DNA from: Omphiscola glabra
Taxonomy: Eukaryota > Mollusca > Gastropoda > Lymnaeidae
DNA: 64,000 bases
Assembly (NCBI GenBank): GCA_964017045.1
Contig: OZ024794.1
Coordinates: forward strand, 54,219,608 to 54,283,607
Direction of reading: 5' to 3'
Of this stretch, positions 46,377 through 57,403 are shown piece by piece. The translations under genes and the position numbers were made by a program. Position 1 is the stretch's first letter, and each line of letters starts with the position of its first letter. The notes beneath the pieces are model-generated. The model made no database searches. It worked only from the letters and a program-made list of their open reading frames with translations, and had not been told where the DNA came from.

Positions 46377-47510
46377 CCGACACTGGATCACACCTTGCCG
46401 ACACTGGATCACACCTAGCCGACACTGGATCACACCTAGCCGACACTGGATCACACCTAGCCGACACTGGATCACACCTAGCCGACACTAGATCACACCT
46501 AGCCGACACTAGATCACACCTAGCCGACACTAGATCACACCTAGCCGACACTGGATCACACCTAGCCGACACTGGATCACACCTAGCCGACACTGGATCA
46601 CACCTAGCCGACACTGGATCACACCTAGCCGACACTAGATCACACCTAGCCGACACTAGATCACACCTAGCCGACACTGGATCACACCTAGCCGACACTG
46701 GATCACACCTAGCCGACACTGGATCACACCTAGCCGACACTAGATCACACCTAGCCGACACTGGATCACACCTAGCCGACACTAGATCACACCTAGCCGA
46801 CACTAGATCACACCTAGCCGACACTGGATCACACCTAGCCGACACTGGATCACACCTAGCCGACACTGGATCACACCTAGCCGACACTAGATCACACCTA
46901 GCCGACACTGGATCACACCTAGCCGACACTGGATCACACCTAGCCGACACTAGATCACACCTAGCCGACACTAGATCACACCTAGCCGACACTGGATCAC
47001 ACCTAGCCGACACTGAATCACACCTAGCCGACACTGGATCACACCTAGCCGACACTAGATCACACCTAGCCGACACTGGATCACACCTAGCCGACACTAG
47101 ATCACACCTAGCCGACACTGGATCACACCTAGCCGACACTAGATCACACCTAGCCGACACTGGATCACACCTAGCCGACACTAGATCACACCTAGCCGAC
47201 ACTAGATCACACCTAGCCGACACTAGATCACACCTAGCCGACACTAGATCATACCTAGCCGACACTGGATCACACCTAGCCGACACTGGATCACACCTAG
47301 CCGACACTAGATCACACCTAGCCGACACTGGATCACACCTAGCCGACACTAGATCACACCTAGCCGACACTGGATCACACCTAGCCGACACTAGATCACA
47401 CCTAGCCGACACTAGATCACACCTAGCCGACACTAGATCACACCTAGCCGACACTAGATCACACCTAGCCGACACTAGATCACACATAGCCGACACTAGA
47501 TCACACCTCA
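46377..47510. repeat. 21-bp minisatellite, about 54 copies
   Basis: Unit CTAGCCGACACTGGATCACA+C with a frequent G/A variant (CTGGATC or CTAGATC). Frames on both strands stay open for hundreds of codons (ADTGSHL and DLVSARC repeats) because the unit is 21 bp; I do not regard them as genes. Each unit contains TCACACCTAG across the unit border, a T-box half-site. Confidence 0.97.
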
Positions 47511-47548
47511 GTACAAACAAAAATCTAACGTCAGGGAACTACACATTC

Positions 47549-47690
47549 TCCTATCGTGGAACCACCAACCCACTTATCGTGGAACCACCAACCCACCTAT
47601 CGTGGAACCACCAACCCACCTATCGTGGAACCACCAACCCACCTATCGTGGAACCACCAACCCACCTATCGCGGGATCACCCATCATCCT
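47549..47690. repeat. 23-bp tandem repeat, 5-6 copies
   Basis: Unit CCTATCGTGGAACCACCAAC+CCA, decaying into ATAAAACCACTCCTC-like remnants to about 47820. Confidence 0.93.
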
Positions 47691-49289
47691 GAAATGGGAC
47701 CACACATCCTCCTCTAGTATATAGAACCACCAATTCTCTCATCCACCTATCATAAAACCACTCCTCTTACTATCATAACACCACCTCCTCCTACCATAGA
47801 ACAAGCCACCCTCCTATCACAGATGAAAGCCCCCCCCCCCCCCGCTTTTTTTTGCCCCCTTCCTATTACAAAACCATGTGATTAGGCCAAATTAAAGAAG
47901 TTGTTTCAGAGTGATATAACGTACATACTGTATAAGATAATTTAGATAAAACAGATACAAAATGTCAGTGTTAAATTATGTATTTTTATGGTTTAATTTT
48001 GATATTTTAATTCCAAATCAAGGTTAGGGGCATTCTAAAATACGATAACATTTACACAATACTTGCTTGGACTGCGATGATTCAAACTAATGGTGCCATT
48101 AATTACAAGTAAACAATAACTATTGGGTTATTTGATGATTGATTTTTCAAAGATCGGGTTTAGCGACTCAGCTCTAACACGACTGCATGCACTCACAAAA
48201 GTTATCATCCCAAAGTCCAGTGTCACAAAGCCTCATTTCTGTGACGCTGTTCCTCCCGACACGACGATGCGGGCACAGAATTCAGCAGCCAAACACACTA
48301 TACATCAAGACTGCCGGTCAATTTTAAGCCCGCGCACGCATTTACATACACGTGCGCCCCTGACAGGAAGTGGGAGGGTCGTTGACAGAAAGAGCGTGCC
48401 AATGCGGCCCCACCGTTCCAAGAATAAAACCGCCCATGCCTTTTGTAGAAAGTCAAGTGTGAATAACACTCGCGGTATTTACACTTCCCTTGCGGTTATA
48501 TGGGAATCAATTGTGAGGAAAATTCGGGGGCAAAGAAGCATCAAGTCTGGCATCATGCCTGCTCGCGGTCACCGTGGAGATGAGAAAGCTGCCTAAATGG
48601 CCGAGTTTTGAGCGGATTCGAGCAGTATGTCCCCAGTCTACGAGTGCAATCAGGGCTGATGGATTGGCTCGTCATGTCCAGTTCACTAATTAACCCAGTC
48701 AAGACAAAAACATTGAAGACTTTTATTATGGGCTCTGTGGCTTTCATCGGTCGTTTTAGATTTTAACGACTCAACGTCATGGAAACCACAGACATATATT
48801 TGTTGAATTTTTTTTCTTTCTTTGTGGTTCCGTTTGTGGAGAAGAAGATAATTTAATGAAGAGTTTATAGGACCGTGATGTCGGAGACATTGTTAGGTTT
48901 CTGATGGTAGAAATAACAATAAACAAAGAAAAAAATCCAGATCTTTAAATAATTATTAATCTGTTACAAAAATACATTTGGAGAAATCAAGTGTTTTTAA
49001 CAGTCCGAAATACTGGTACGAAAAATCGATATTATTGTACATTCAAATTGTTTGCAGTGGATTTCTGGTGGGAAAACTGTTCTAAATGTTTTGATTGTAT
49101 TGTATAGTTAAGTGTCACTGTTAGATTAAGTTATAAATAACAGTCGAGACGTTACGGTTCAAACAGTGACTAATTTAATTCCAACGTTCACGATATCAAT
49201 GATAAGAAATATATTATAATATATAATTTCACAGAAATGAGATATACACTTTATAAATCATTTCATATAAAATCAAAATTCCTATAATA
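47691..49289. other. Intergenic sequence with one balanced-composition block
   Basis: C14 tract at about 47830-47843. From 48120 to 48600 the sequence has balanced composition, no repeats and a 157-codon open frame, but the product shows no domain, and neither clear start context nor splice sites support it. It may be conserved non-coding DNA or an unrecognised gene. Confidence 0.35.
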
Positions 49290-49500
49290 GTTTCATAACA
49301 TCTCCTTTCAATTCAAAATCTTCATCCACAATAACGGTCTTTTATCGTTGCTGCTCAACTCCACGACCCAATGAGTGGCCAGGTTTTATTTTAAAGTCCC
49401 AATACTCTGTATAATATTCACCGGGAATATTAACTGCATCAGTTGTCTCCCATTAGTAGTTCACATATTATCCATAATGATATCCGTTCCCAGACATCAA
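49290..49500. repeat. Interspersed repeat (family C), copy 1
   Basis: Shares ordered blocks with 57150-57385: TTTCAATTCAAAATCTT, GCTGCTCAACTCC, ATATTAACTGCATCAGTTGT and CTCCCATTAGTAGTTCAC. The two copies are clearly diverged. Confidence 0.5.
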
Positions 49501-50363
49501 TAAAAAAGAAACGTTTTCTATCAACCAAAATGAAGAAGCCATATAGCAGTAGCATTGTGAACATAAAGACACAAAAGAAAAAGACAAATGACCCGACATG
49601 ATGATGGGTAAGGCGTGCGTAAAATAGCTTTAATGGGACAAAGGAAACATGGGGGGCAATGCGCAACTAACTATTGATAGTTATTATCATTTTTTTTTTT
49701 TTGAAATAGAAATGATGTGACATTCTTAAGAAATATAAAATACTTAAATTGATACATAAATAGATTTTTTAATCGATTATCTTTTCAAAGTTTTCTAATT
49801 TGAGTCAGAGGAGAAAGAACTTCAGACTCGCCAAGTGCCCATCTCAGACGTGGAATGTCTTGGTCTTTGAAGGGTAAACAGGTCAAATGAGATGAGGGCA
49901 GTGTTACAACGAATGATTCTCTACAGGCGGGATCTTTGTGTTGCACAGAAGGTGAAGTAAAGCAGACAATCGAATATCATTTATCCGGAGGTTTAGTTGT
50001 CACATTTGACGATTGTCACAGTCACAGAACGAGTGCTACAGACGAGGGCTCCAGTCCTGATCACAAACTATATTGATGTAGTTATGGTCAGTACAGGACC
50101 CACTCCTCTTTGTCATTTATATTTGTGGTTTCAAGACGTTAAGACGGGACAAAATAACACCCTTGACGTAAATTAATCCAAACAACACCAGGTGTCCATA
50201 TGATAAAGCATTATAACTATATTACTTATATAGAAAGTTATTCTGTTATAGTCCTCAATAGCTACTTCTCTAACTGTCGACCATCTCTGTGTTTCTCTAC
50301 CTATAGCCAACATTCAGGTTGACTGTCTTCACTTCGAACGTCTCTACACGGCTCAAAACTGCT
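49501..50363. other. Intergenic sequence, nothing specific
   Basis: A stretch of balanced composition (49800-50120) without repeats or a recognisable gene, otherwise AT-rich. Confidence 0.35.
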
Positions 50364-50741
50364 CCACTGAATCGTCCCAGCTGTTCACCTAAATCGTCCC
50401 AGCTGTTCAACTCAATCGTCCCAGCTGTTCACCTCAATCGTCCCAGCTGTTCAACTCAATCGTCCCAGCTGTTCAAATCAATCGTCCCAGCTGTTCAAAT
50501 CAATCGTCCCAGCTTTTCAACTCAATCGTCCCAGCTGTTCAACTCAATCGTCCCAGCTGTTCAACTCAATCGTCCCAGCTGTTCAACTCAATCGTCCCAG
50601 CTGTTCAACTCAATCGTCCCAGCTGTTCAACTCAATCGTCCCAGCTGTTCAACTCAATCGTCCCAGCTGTTCAACTCAATCGTCCCAGCTGTTCAACTCA
50701 ATCGTCCCAGCTGTTCAACTCAATCGTCCCAGCTGTTCAAA
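50364..50741. repeat. 22-bp minisatellite, about 17 copies
   Basis: Unit GTTCAACTCAATCGTCCCAG+CT. The first few copies are more variable (CACCTAAATC, AAATCAATC). Confidence 0.97.
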
Positions 50742-50871
50742 TGTCCAAGTGCCCTCAGACATCTACCTTTTATTCAGTTCCCTGACTCTGACAGCTAGAA
50801 ACATAATATTGTATAAAATACAATCTCCTCTTTCTTGAGATTTGAGAATATATTAACTTTGACAATCAGCT

Positions 50872-51066
50872 CAGTGGCTCTCAACCTGTGGGTCGCGACC
50901 CCTTTGGGTGGAAATACCATTTCCAAGGGGTCGCCTAAGACCATCGGAGAACACATATGCTCTACAGTTATGAAGTGGCAACGAAAATAATTTTGTGGTT
51001 TGGGGTCGCCACAACATGACGAACTGTATTAAGGGGTCGCGACATTAAGAAGTTTGAGAACCACTG
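50872..51066. mobile_element. SPIN-like hAT miniature element, copy 2
   Basis: Begins CAGTGGCTCTCAACCTGTGG and ends GAGAACCACTG. Interior as at 29147. The flanking 8-mers AATCAGCT and TTTTAGCT are only partly alike, so the target duplication has decayed or one end has moved. Confidence 0.85.
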
Positions 51067-52904
51067 TTTTAGCTCATTCTTTCCCAACAGCATCATTTCC
51101 GACCAACCTATACGTTACCTGAACAACGATGGCATACTGCCCTACACACCACCCCGGTCATTTGTGACAGTGACACAGTAAAACACATCCATACCGCGGC
51201 AATGTAAGGCCTGTAATCACGTTGAGAAAAAAAATAATGAGATTAACATTAATACTCGGAATAATGTCTGTCGCAGTTCTAGGCTGGCGGTGTAAAAGCG
51301 GATGGGTCATTAGAATATTAATAAAGTTCAGAGGCGTGAAAAATGTGCTGTTGTGTGTATTTTGGGGGGTGGATGGGTGGAGCACTAATTGGGATTTTTA
51401 TAAAGTGCGTTACTTGTATGCGTGTTTTGTCAAAGTCTTAGCCCAAAACCGCCATTGCCCGATTTTATATTTTATAAAAGATTTATGCGGGGAAACAATT
51501 TTTTAAGGGGCTGTTTAATTTAAAAATAAAATTAATATTATATTTCTTTTGTTCATGGTATGCCATTGATTCTTTGGGATTTTTCAGTTTAAGGCATACA
51601 TCTTGTCGAAATTAGTCCGCATTATCAAGTTTCTTCATCATATGTTTCAGTTAAGTTTCTGCAAAAACTACAGAGAGTGGCGCCCGCGATGAGTCTGTGC
51701 AGGGACGTCATTTGGGTAGGGTAGGGTGCGGGGCATTTGCAGCCCCCCCCCCCTAAATATGTAGGATTTATTTAAATTGATATATACTGTGGTGCCTACA
51801 GTAATAAACAACTTAACAAGCCGACCAAGTTTTGATTTTTGCCCCCCCCCCCCTTTTTTTTTTTGAAGTAACCTAAACTGGCGCCCTTGAGTCTGGGGCT
51901 GAGGTTTGTATGGGGGGGGCGGGGTGTCAAAGAACTTCCTTAATACTCCTAAACAATAATTGTTGTCGGCATTTGGTTTTTATACAAACTCTTCAGCATA
52001 TTATTATTATTATTCCTGTTTAATTGAAGGAGCCAATACAAAATATTCGATTATATATGGGAACATTTTCTAGTTATTGTGTTCAGATGTGACTAAATCA
52101 ATCCATTAAAAAAAACATTTAAAAAAAAAGAATACAAACATCAAAGACCAATCGATGGCATTCAATAAAAATATATTTAAAACTTGATAAGGAATAATTA
52201 TCTACCATAGCATTATCTTAACTATCGATGTTAAAATACAGCAATTTCATTAATTACACTAGATCCCCCCCCCCCAACCCCCAAATTCCCGTTTCCAAAT
52301 TTTCTATATTGGAATAATCCTGGCTGTGGGTCGCCACAACATAACAAATGTTATCAAAGCTTTTAAAATGCCTTTTTGAAAAGTTGAAAGCCGCCGAAGA
52401 ATATAACTTGACATAATAATGCCCTCACTGCACGACTGCACTGTGTTTCTGTTAGTGATGGGCCAGTCTGGTGGAAATATGATGAACCGAAGGTGGTGTC
52501 TGAGGGGGATTTGTATAAGAATTTAGTTTATTCTTTACAAATCAAGTTTTAAAAAAAATATTTTTAAAATAATAATAATTTAAAAGTAAATAAAACGAAT
52601 TGATATTAATTAAGAGTATATAGCTTTACAATACATCGGCACATGGTGTAGTCGTAGTTATTCACACACAGTACAAGTACATACTAACATATCATATGAA
52701 TATGATTAGATTTAGACTGATTAGTATATTTTATTTTTATTAATTCTATTCACTATGCGTTGAATTAAAAAAAAAATCCTTTTATTTTGATAAATAAAAA
52801 TATCTTATCTTATTTTAGAATATTTTATAAATAAACGATGCTCTAATTAATAATTTTTAATAGCAGTTATTTTTTTTGCAAGGGCGTCGATTCTAGTAAG
52901 GGTC
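51067..52904. other. Intergenic sequence, no gene supported
   Basis: AT-rich with several G/C homopolymers (C10 near 51751, C12 near 51843, G7 near 51911, C10 near 52265). A TGGGTCGCCACAACATAACA remnant at 52326-52345 looks like a decayed piece of a SPIN-like element. No gene supported. Confidence 0.4.
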
Positions 52905-53540
52905 ACGTACTGTAATTTTTGACTAGTCTGTAGTCTTACTTAAGTTTCATTTAGTTTCGTTAAATTATTGTATTTACATTCCGCAATTTTTAAGAGTCGT
53001 AGTGATTACCTTATGTTATAAATAGAACCTTTCGGAGCTGGCGAGACGAACACGCGTGTAACGACGGCACAGTCGATCGAAGAGGGGTGCTTAGTCCTTG
53101 AGGGACTTACATTTAACGCATTGACATCGAACTTGTGATACTGTGGTTGTAGCGGCTACCTTTCAATATCTCTGATGTGTAGCATCATGTTGCCTACTCT
53201 GTTTTCGCGAGTTGTGATCGGAATGCCATTCTAGATGAACCGTTGGAGCATCCCAGGCCTGGGGTTGTGCTATACACGCATATGGCGTAATAATTTATTC
53301 AATGTTTTTAAAACTATTTTCGGTTGATTTGGGGTTAGCGGTAAGGCCGGCTATGTGTTCCACGGTATATAGGTCACGGAGGTTCCCCCGGGTCCACTTC
53401 CGCCTATTCCTTATTTTCTCACACTCCTTACTTTAGTTCAATAATCGCTAGACCCGGTATACCACGCTAACGCATCATGACATGCTTTCCGAGGCCACAT
53501 GCTACAATCCTTGAAATAAGTTGTTAGGCTATACATTTTA
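52905..53540 (+). mobile_element. Possible solo LTR or TATA promoter block
   Basis: A TATAAATAG box (53017-53025) is followed by 500 bp of CpG-rich, repeat-free sequence (GGCGAGACGAACACGCGTGT and onward) in an AT-rich setting. This is the layout of the U3-R-U5 of a Gypsy-type LTR, but it could also be the promoter of the gene starting at 54493. No second LTR, primer site or target duplication was identified. Confidence 0.3.
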
Positions 53541-54492
53541 CGTTACGTTGAACGCCAGTGGCGTTTGTTTATTACATTTTAAGTTTAGGGCAGTCCCTTT
53601 CATCTGGACTGTACCTTACATTTCGTCAATGGGAGTGGGGGTGGCGGGGAAGGGGGACGGGAAATCAAAACAATTTAGGTTCCTCATGGGTCAAACATAT
53701 CTTAGGCCCATTTAACTGATAAGCAGAATCTGTGCTGCTATTTCCCAGAATTTTTAAGGAAAACAATATTAATGTCAACATTTAGACTAAGGCCTAATAA
53801 TTTTCGTGTAAAAAAAAACAACATATGACGTATGTTCAAGCATGTCCATCTTATTTTCTGTAATGCCTATAATTAAATAGCCTGCCTATTAGTTACTTAG
53901 TTAATTTTCAAAAGTCAATTTTTAAAACTATTTAAAATGTATATTATATATATATTTATAATATATATATATATATATATTAAAAATGTTTCTCTTACAA
54001 GCTGTCTAGCTTAAAATTAAAATATGAACATATTTTTTTTAATTTTAGTGTAGCAATCCAGGTTATTAAGACTATGATTATTGATAATTGACAAGCGTGT
54101 GCGATTGAAACTTCCATCTTTTTTTTTGTGTGTGTATAAGTATAGTATAGATAATAAGCTGTAAGGACTGTGGCAATAAATCCCCCCCCCCCCCCCTTTT
54201 TCCCACTTTTTATTCTTTTAAAAACAAAAATCTGTCACTGTTCTCTTTATCTTGAAATTACCTTTAGGCCTATATATAAATATAGAAACACCGTCTATTA
54301 CTTCTTTCTAGTGACACACTAAGCCCACTAAGCAACACCAGAGCCGCATCGTGGGTCCAGCTAGGCCTGTAAGGGGCCTCGGATTTTAAAGGACAGAAGT
54401 TTCAACCACATGCTCCCCATTATTTTAAATAGTATATATTGACCATTAAACCGCCCCCCACACACACACACAAATCGTTGTGACAATTGTCA
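53541..54492 (+). other. 5' flank of the DUF1647-like gene
   Basis: AT-rich with an AT microsatellite (53942-53982) and a C15 tract (about 54182-54196). No convincing core promoter close to the start codon. Confidence 0.35.
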
Positions 54493-54628
54493 ATGAAGTG
54501 TCTACTCTCGTCAGAATGCTCCTCAAGGAAACGGATCATTGCGCCCATGCTGTTGGCCTTGTGCATCCTCACGTTCGTATTCTGCTTCAAGGCTCTACGG
54601 ACCTTCATCATTCCAACCGATTACATTG
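54493..54628 (+). CDS. DUF1647-like type II membrane protein, exon 1
   Basis: This 136-nt coding part (45 codons plus one base) has donor ATTG|GTAAGT. It begins MKCLLSSECSSRKRIIAPML and continues with a hydrophobic segment (about residues 15-32) after the basic RKR. This is a signal anchor, placing the bulk of the protein in the Golgi lumen. The ATG at 54493 is chosen because it gives this N-in topology; no earlier in-frame ATG is present nearby. The assembled protein from six exons has 428 residues. The function is inferred from the C-terminal domain: such proteins resemble GT-A-like glycosyltransferases expanded in nematodes and molluscs. Confidence 0.75.
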
Positions 54629-54777
54629 GTAAGTGTTTTATGGAATTTATTATCTTTATTTTGTTCTTTTTTGTCTATATGCACGCATAAATTATCACTT
54701 TCCTTTCATGAACATGGCGACTGAACCAACAAAGCCAACTAAGCCAACTGAGCCAACTAAGCCATACTCTCTTACAG

Positions 54778-54868
54778 CAGTGGCGTAGCGAGCTTAACTC
54801 GCGCCCGGGGCGCAATACCTTTTTAGCGCCCCCAATACCTTTTTAGCGCCCCCCCCCCCTATTCGATT
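54778..54868. mobile_element. hAT-type miniature element (family A), truncated copy 4
   Basis: The left terminus CAGTGGCGTAGCGAG and the first AATACCTTTTTAGCGCC blocks are present. The homology breaks at ATTCGATTAGCGCCCC, where retroelement sequence begins. The right terminus is missing. It lies in intron 1 of the DUF1647-like gene. Confidence 0.8.
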
Positions 54869-54884
54869 AGCGCCCCTCCCATGT

Positions 54885-55335
54885 ATTTAATAGGTTTTCT
54901 GCCGTTTTTTGTTAGGGTCCAAGTTTCACTTACATATATTACAACTGGTCTGATTACAGTTTTGTAAATAGTTTTCTTTGTTTTTCCTGTCAAGTTTTTA
55001 CTTTTGAGTATTTTCTGACTACCGAAGTATGCCATGTAGTATATTCTTTCTTTTATATCTGTTAGTTATTCGTTTCTTTCATTTAATAAAGATCCTTGGT
55101 ATTTGAATTGATTCACTTTTTAAAAAATCTGGTTTCTAATTTTAATGACTTCATCTGCCTGTTCTTCTCTTACTTATCATAGTCATGTATTATGTTTTTT
55201 GGTTGTTAACTTCCATCCCTGCTTGTATTGATGCGTCTTCTAATTCAATAATGGATTTTGATATGTTTTTAATATTTTTCCCTAGCCTTTGCTATGTCAT
55301 CAGCATATGTTTGAGCTTCAGTTGGAGCTACATAC
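54885..55335 (-). pseudogene. Non-LTR reverse transcriptase fragment
   Basis: On the minus strand the decayed frame contains TYADDIA, the catalytic box of reverse transcriptases. Further on come IYYMAYFGSQKILKSK and KTIYKTVIRPVVIY, the typical distal part of LINE RT domains. Several stops and frame breaks are present, so it is inactive. It abuts the truncated hAT copy on one side and a gag-like fragment on the other. Confidence 0.7.
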
Positions 55336-55344
55336 TAGAATCAT

Positions 55345-55560
55345 AGGTTGTGTGACTGAGGCCAGTTCGTCCTCAGACAACATATCCTCGTCCACTAAGT
55401 TGACGATGATCATATCTCGTACTGTCTTTTTTAATGCCTAATGAGATACACTTAGCTCTAAATCTTTAGCAATGTAAAATAGCTCCTTTCTAGAACATTG
55501 GTCTAATGCCTCTACTGATGGGTTATTTACATCAAAACCATTTTGACACAGGCAAAATAT
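55345..55560 (-). pseudogene. LTR-retrotransposon gag-like N-terminal fragment
   Basis: The minus strand encodes NNPSVEALDQCSRKELFYIA, then KDLELSVSH, a stop, and ALKKTVRDMIIVNLVDEDML. This PSVEAL...KEL..IAK.LEL...(K)..R..I...LVDE pattern resembles the start of gag proteins of invertebrate Gypsy-type elements (recalled). One in-frame stop breaks it. Confidence 0.5.
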
Positions 55561-57049
55561 TACACTAAGTTTTATAAATGAAATATAATTTATAAAAACA
55601 TTGTAACTAGCTCTTTTATTGGTATCTTAAAAAAATAAATGGTATCGTGTACTTAATTTAGTCTGAGTAAAACAGTGGGTAAAAATCCACAGACACACTC
55701 AATTTATTATTGGTGTAATAAGAAAAGTTATGGATTCAAATTATCTTAGGACAAACAAACCAATTTCGTTATAGGTGCTAATGAGAAATAAAAATATGGA
55801 TTCAAAGGTTCCAAGAATGAGCGACCCCATTGTTACGTACTGTTATCAATATGGAGAAATTAATCTCTTATTTATGTTTATGGCTCGTTCTAAAACAGTT
55901 CACAACAAAAGATGCCATAAGTTAAATACTATAATAAAGAATACGATACTCAAATCAGGGCTAATTACAAGTAAGAAATTTTAATATGTTGATGATAAAT
56001 TACAAAATAAAAAGAAACATAATTAAAGCTTTTGACTTACAGAATAATGATTTGCTTGTACCGGTACAATGTTGAAAAATACACCATTTTGTAGAAAGGT
56101 ACAATGATGAAAAGGGATCTACACACACACTGTGTCTCTTGTCTCGTAGCAAAAATAACACATGCTTAAAATATCTCTTGTCTCGTAACAAAAATAACAC
56201 ACGCTCAAAATATCTCGTGATAAAATGATAGTACACGCTTTCGTGTGTCTCCTTTTATAGCATGTTTTTACTGATTTTTCGAGAAAAGCCTTACTAAATG
56301 TTTTCCTTTCCAGATTATACTACAAAATTCTTAAGATACAGACTATTAATTTCATTTAGTTGTAAACAAGGTCAAAGGAGACACATTTTAGCCAACCCAA
56401 AATGCGGTTCCGAGCTTGGGGTCAGCTAGAGTTCATTCACGGGGAAAGATTACTAATTTCTCCATATTGATAACAGTGCGTAGTAGTTAGACAGTGACCA
56501 AAGGTGATAAAGGATGAAATTTTGTTTTTTAGTGCGGCTATCTGACGCTTTCATTTGTACTCATTTATTTTGTAGATATTATCACTTTAAGATTTCCCCA
56601 CAATGAACCTGGTCATTTTACCTTCTATGAAACCTTTCAATGTTTTGCCACGAATGTTTTTTGTAAAAAAATATTAGATCTCCTCCCCTGTGCTTAGCAT
56701 ACGTTTGTTGTGGGCATACAATCACTACAACAAAACTTGTCGAGTAGCTCGTTTATGTGACGCCCGGGGTGTCCTTGCATGTGTCATCCCTCACTCACGA
56801 AGATAAAGACACATTCAGAGTAACCTTGAAACATAAGCCGTAATTTATGAAATGAACTAGACCAACAATTTTGCCAACCCCTCTTCCTTCCCCAAAGCTC
56901 TGAAAAGAAATCTCGCAGACTCCGCGGCCCCATTTGCAGCCCGCACATTGATCACAGATGTCACCGTTTTAAACAATAGGAGAGACATTGTGGGTGTTTA
57001 ATCAATGACTATGTCATTCAAATGTTCACAATCATTAAAATAAGAAGAA

Positions 57050-57083
<34 letters not shown>

Positions 57084-57149
57084 GTAGAGAGAAATATGAT
57101 CCGCACTTTGAATCACTTCACTTAAAAATCGCCACTCCATTAGTATATT
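55561..57149. other. Intron 1 of the DUF1647-like gene, middle part
   Basis: AT-rich. An inverted pair of about 22 bp (core ATTTCTCCATATTGATAACA) lies at 55838-55862 and 56455-56478. A short direct repeat CTCTTGTCTCGTAGCAAAAA occurs at about 56136 and 56176. A TATATA/GTGTGT microsatellite is at 57049-57085. No exon is recognised. Confidence 0.4.
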
Positions 57150-57385
57150 CACATCCCCTTTCACTTCAAAATCTTATGTTCAAACTCTTGATCTACCATC
57201 ACAGTTTTTTTAATCATGGCTTCTCAACTCCCAAAACCTGTTGCACCCACATGACCAAATTGAACACTCTGTTTGACCTGTCTTTATATGTCCTCATACT
57301 CTGTGTTACTATACGCACGGAATATAGAATATTAACTCAATCGATTGTCTCCCGTCAGTGGTTCACTCATTCATAAGGATAATAC
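57150..57385. repeat. Interspersed repeat (family C), copy 2
   Basis: Diverged copy of 49290-49500 (blocks CTTTCACTTCAAAATCTT, GCTTCTCAACTCC, TTGTCTCCCGTCAGTGGTTC). It ends about 20 bp before exon 2 of the DUF1647-like gene, so the exon 2 upstream region is partly repeat-derived. Confidence 0.5.
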
Positions 57386-57403
57386 ATTTTCCTACTCCCA
57401 CAG

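Noticed and set aside
46345..47692. Open frames of 446 and 391 codons on opposite strands
   Set aside because: Both lie in the 21-bp minisatellite and stay open only because 21 is a multiple of three and the unit has no stop. No start context, splice sites or non-repeat domain.
48123..48596. 157-codon open frame
   Set aside because: No recognisable domain, no convincing start or splice sites; left as a composition block rather than a gene.
50319..50798. Frame of 159 codons with SSQLFNSIVPAVQLNRPSCS-type repeats
   Set aside because: The 22-bp array has no stop in this strand, so the frame runs through; non-coding repeat.
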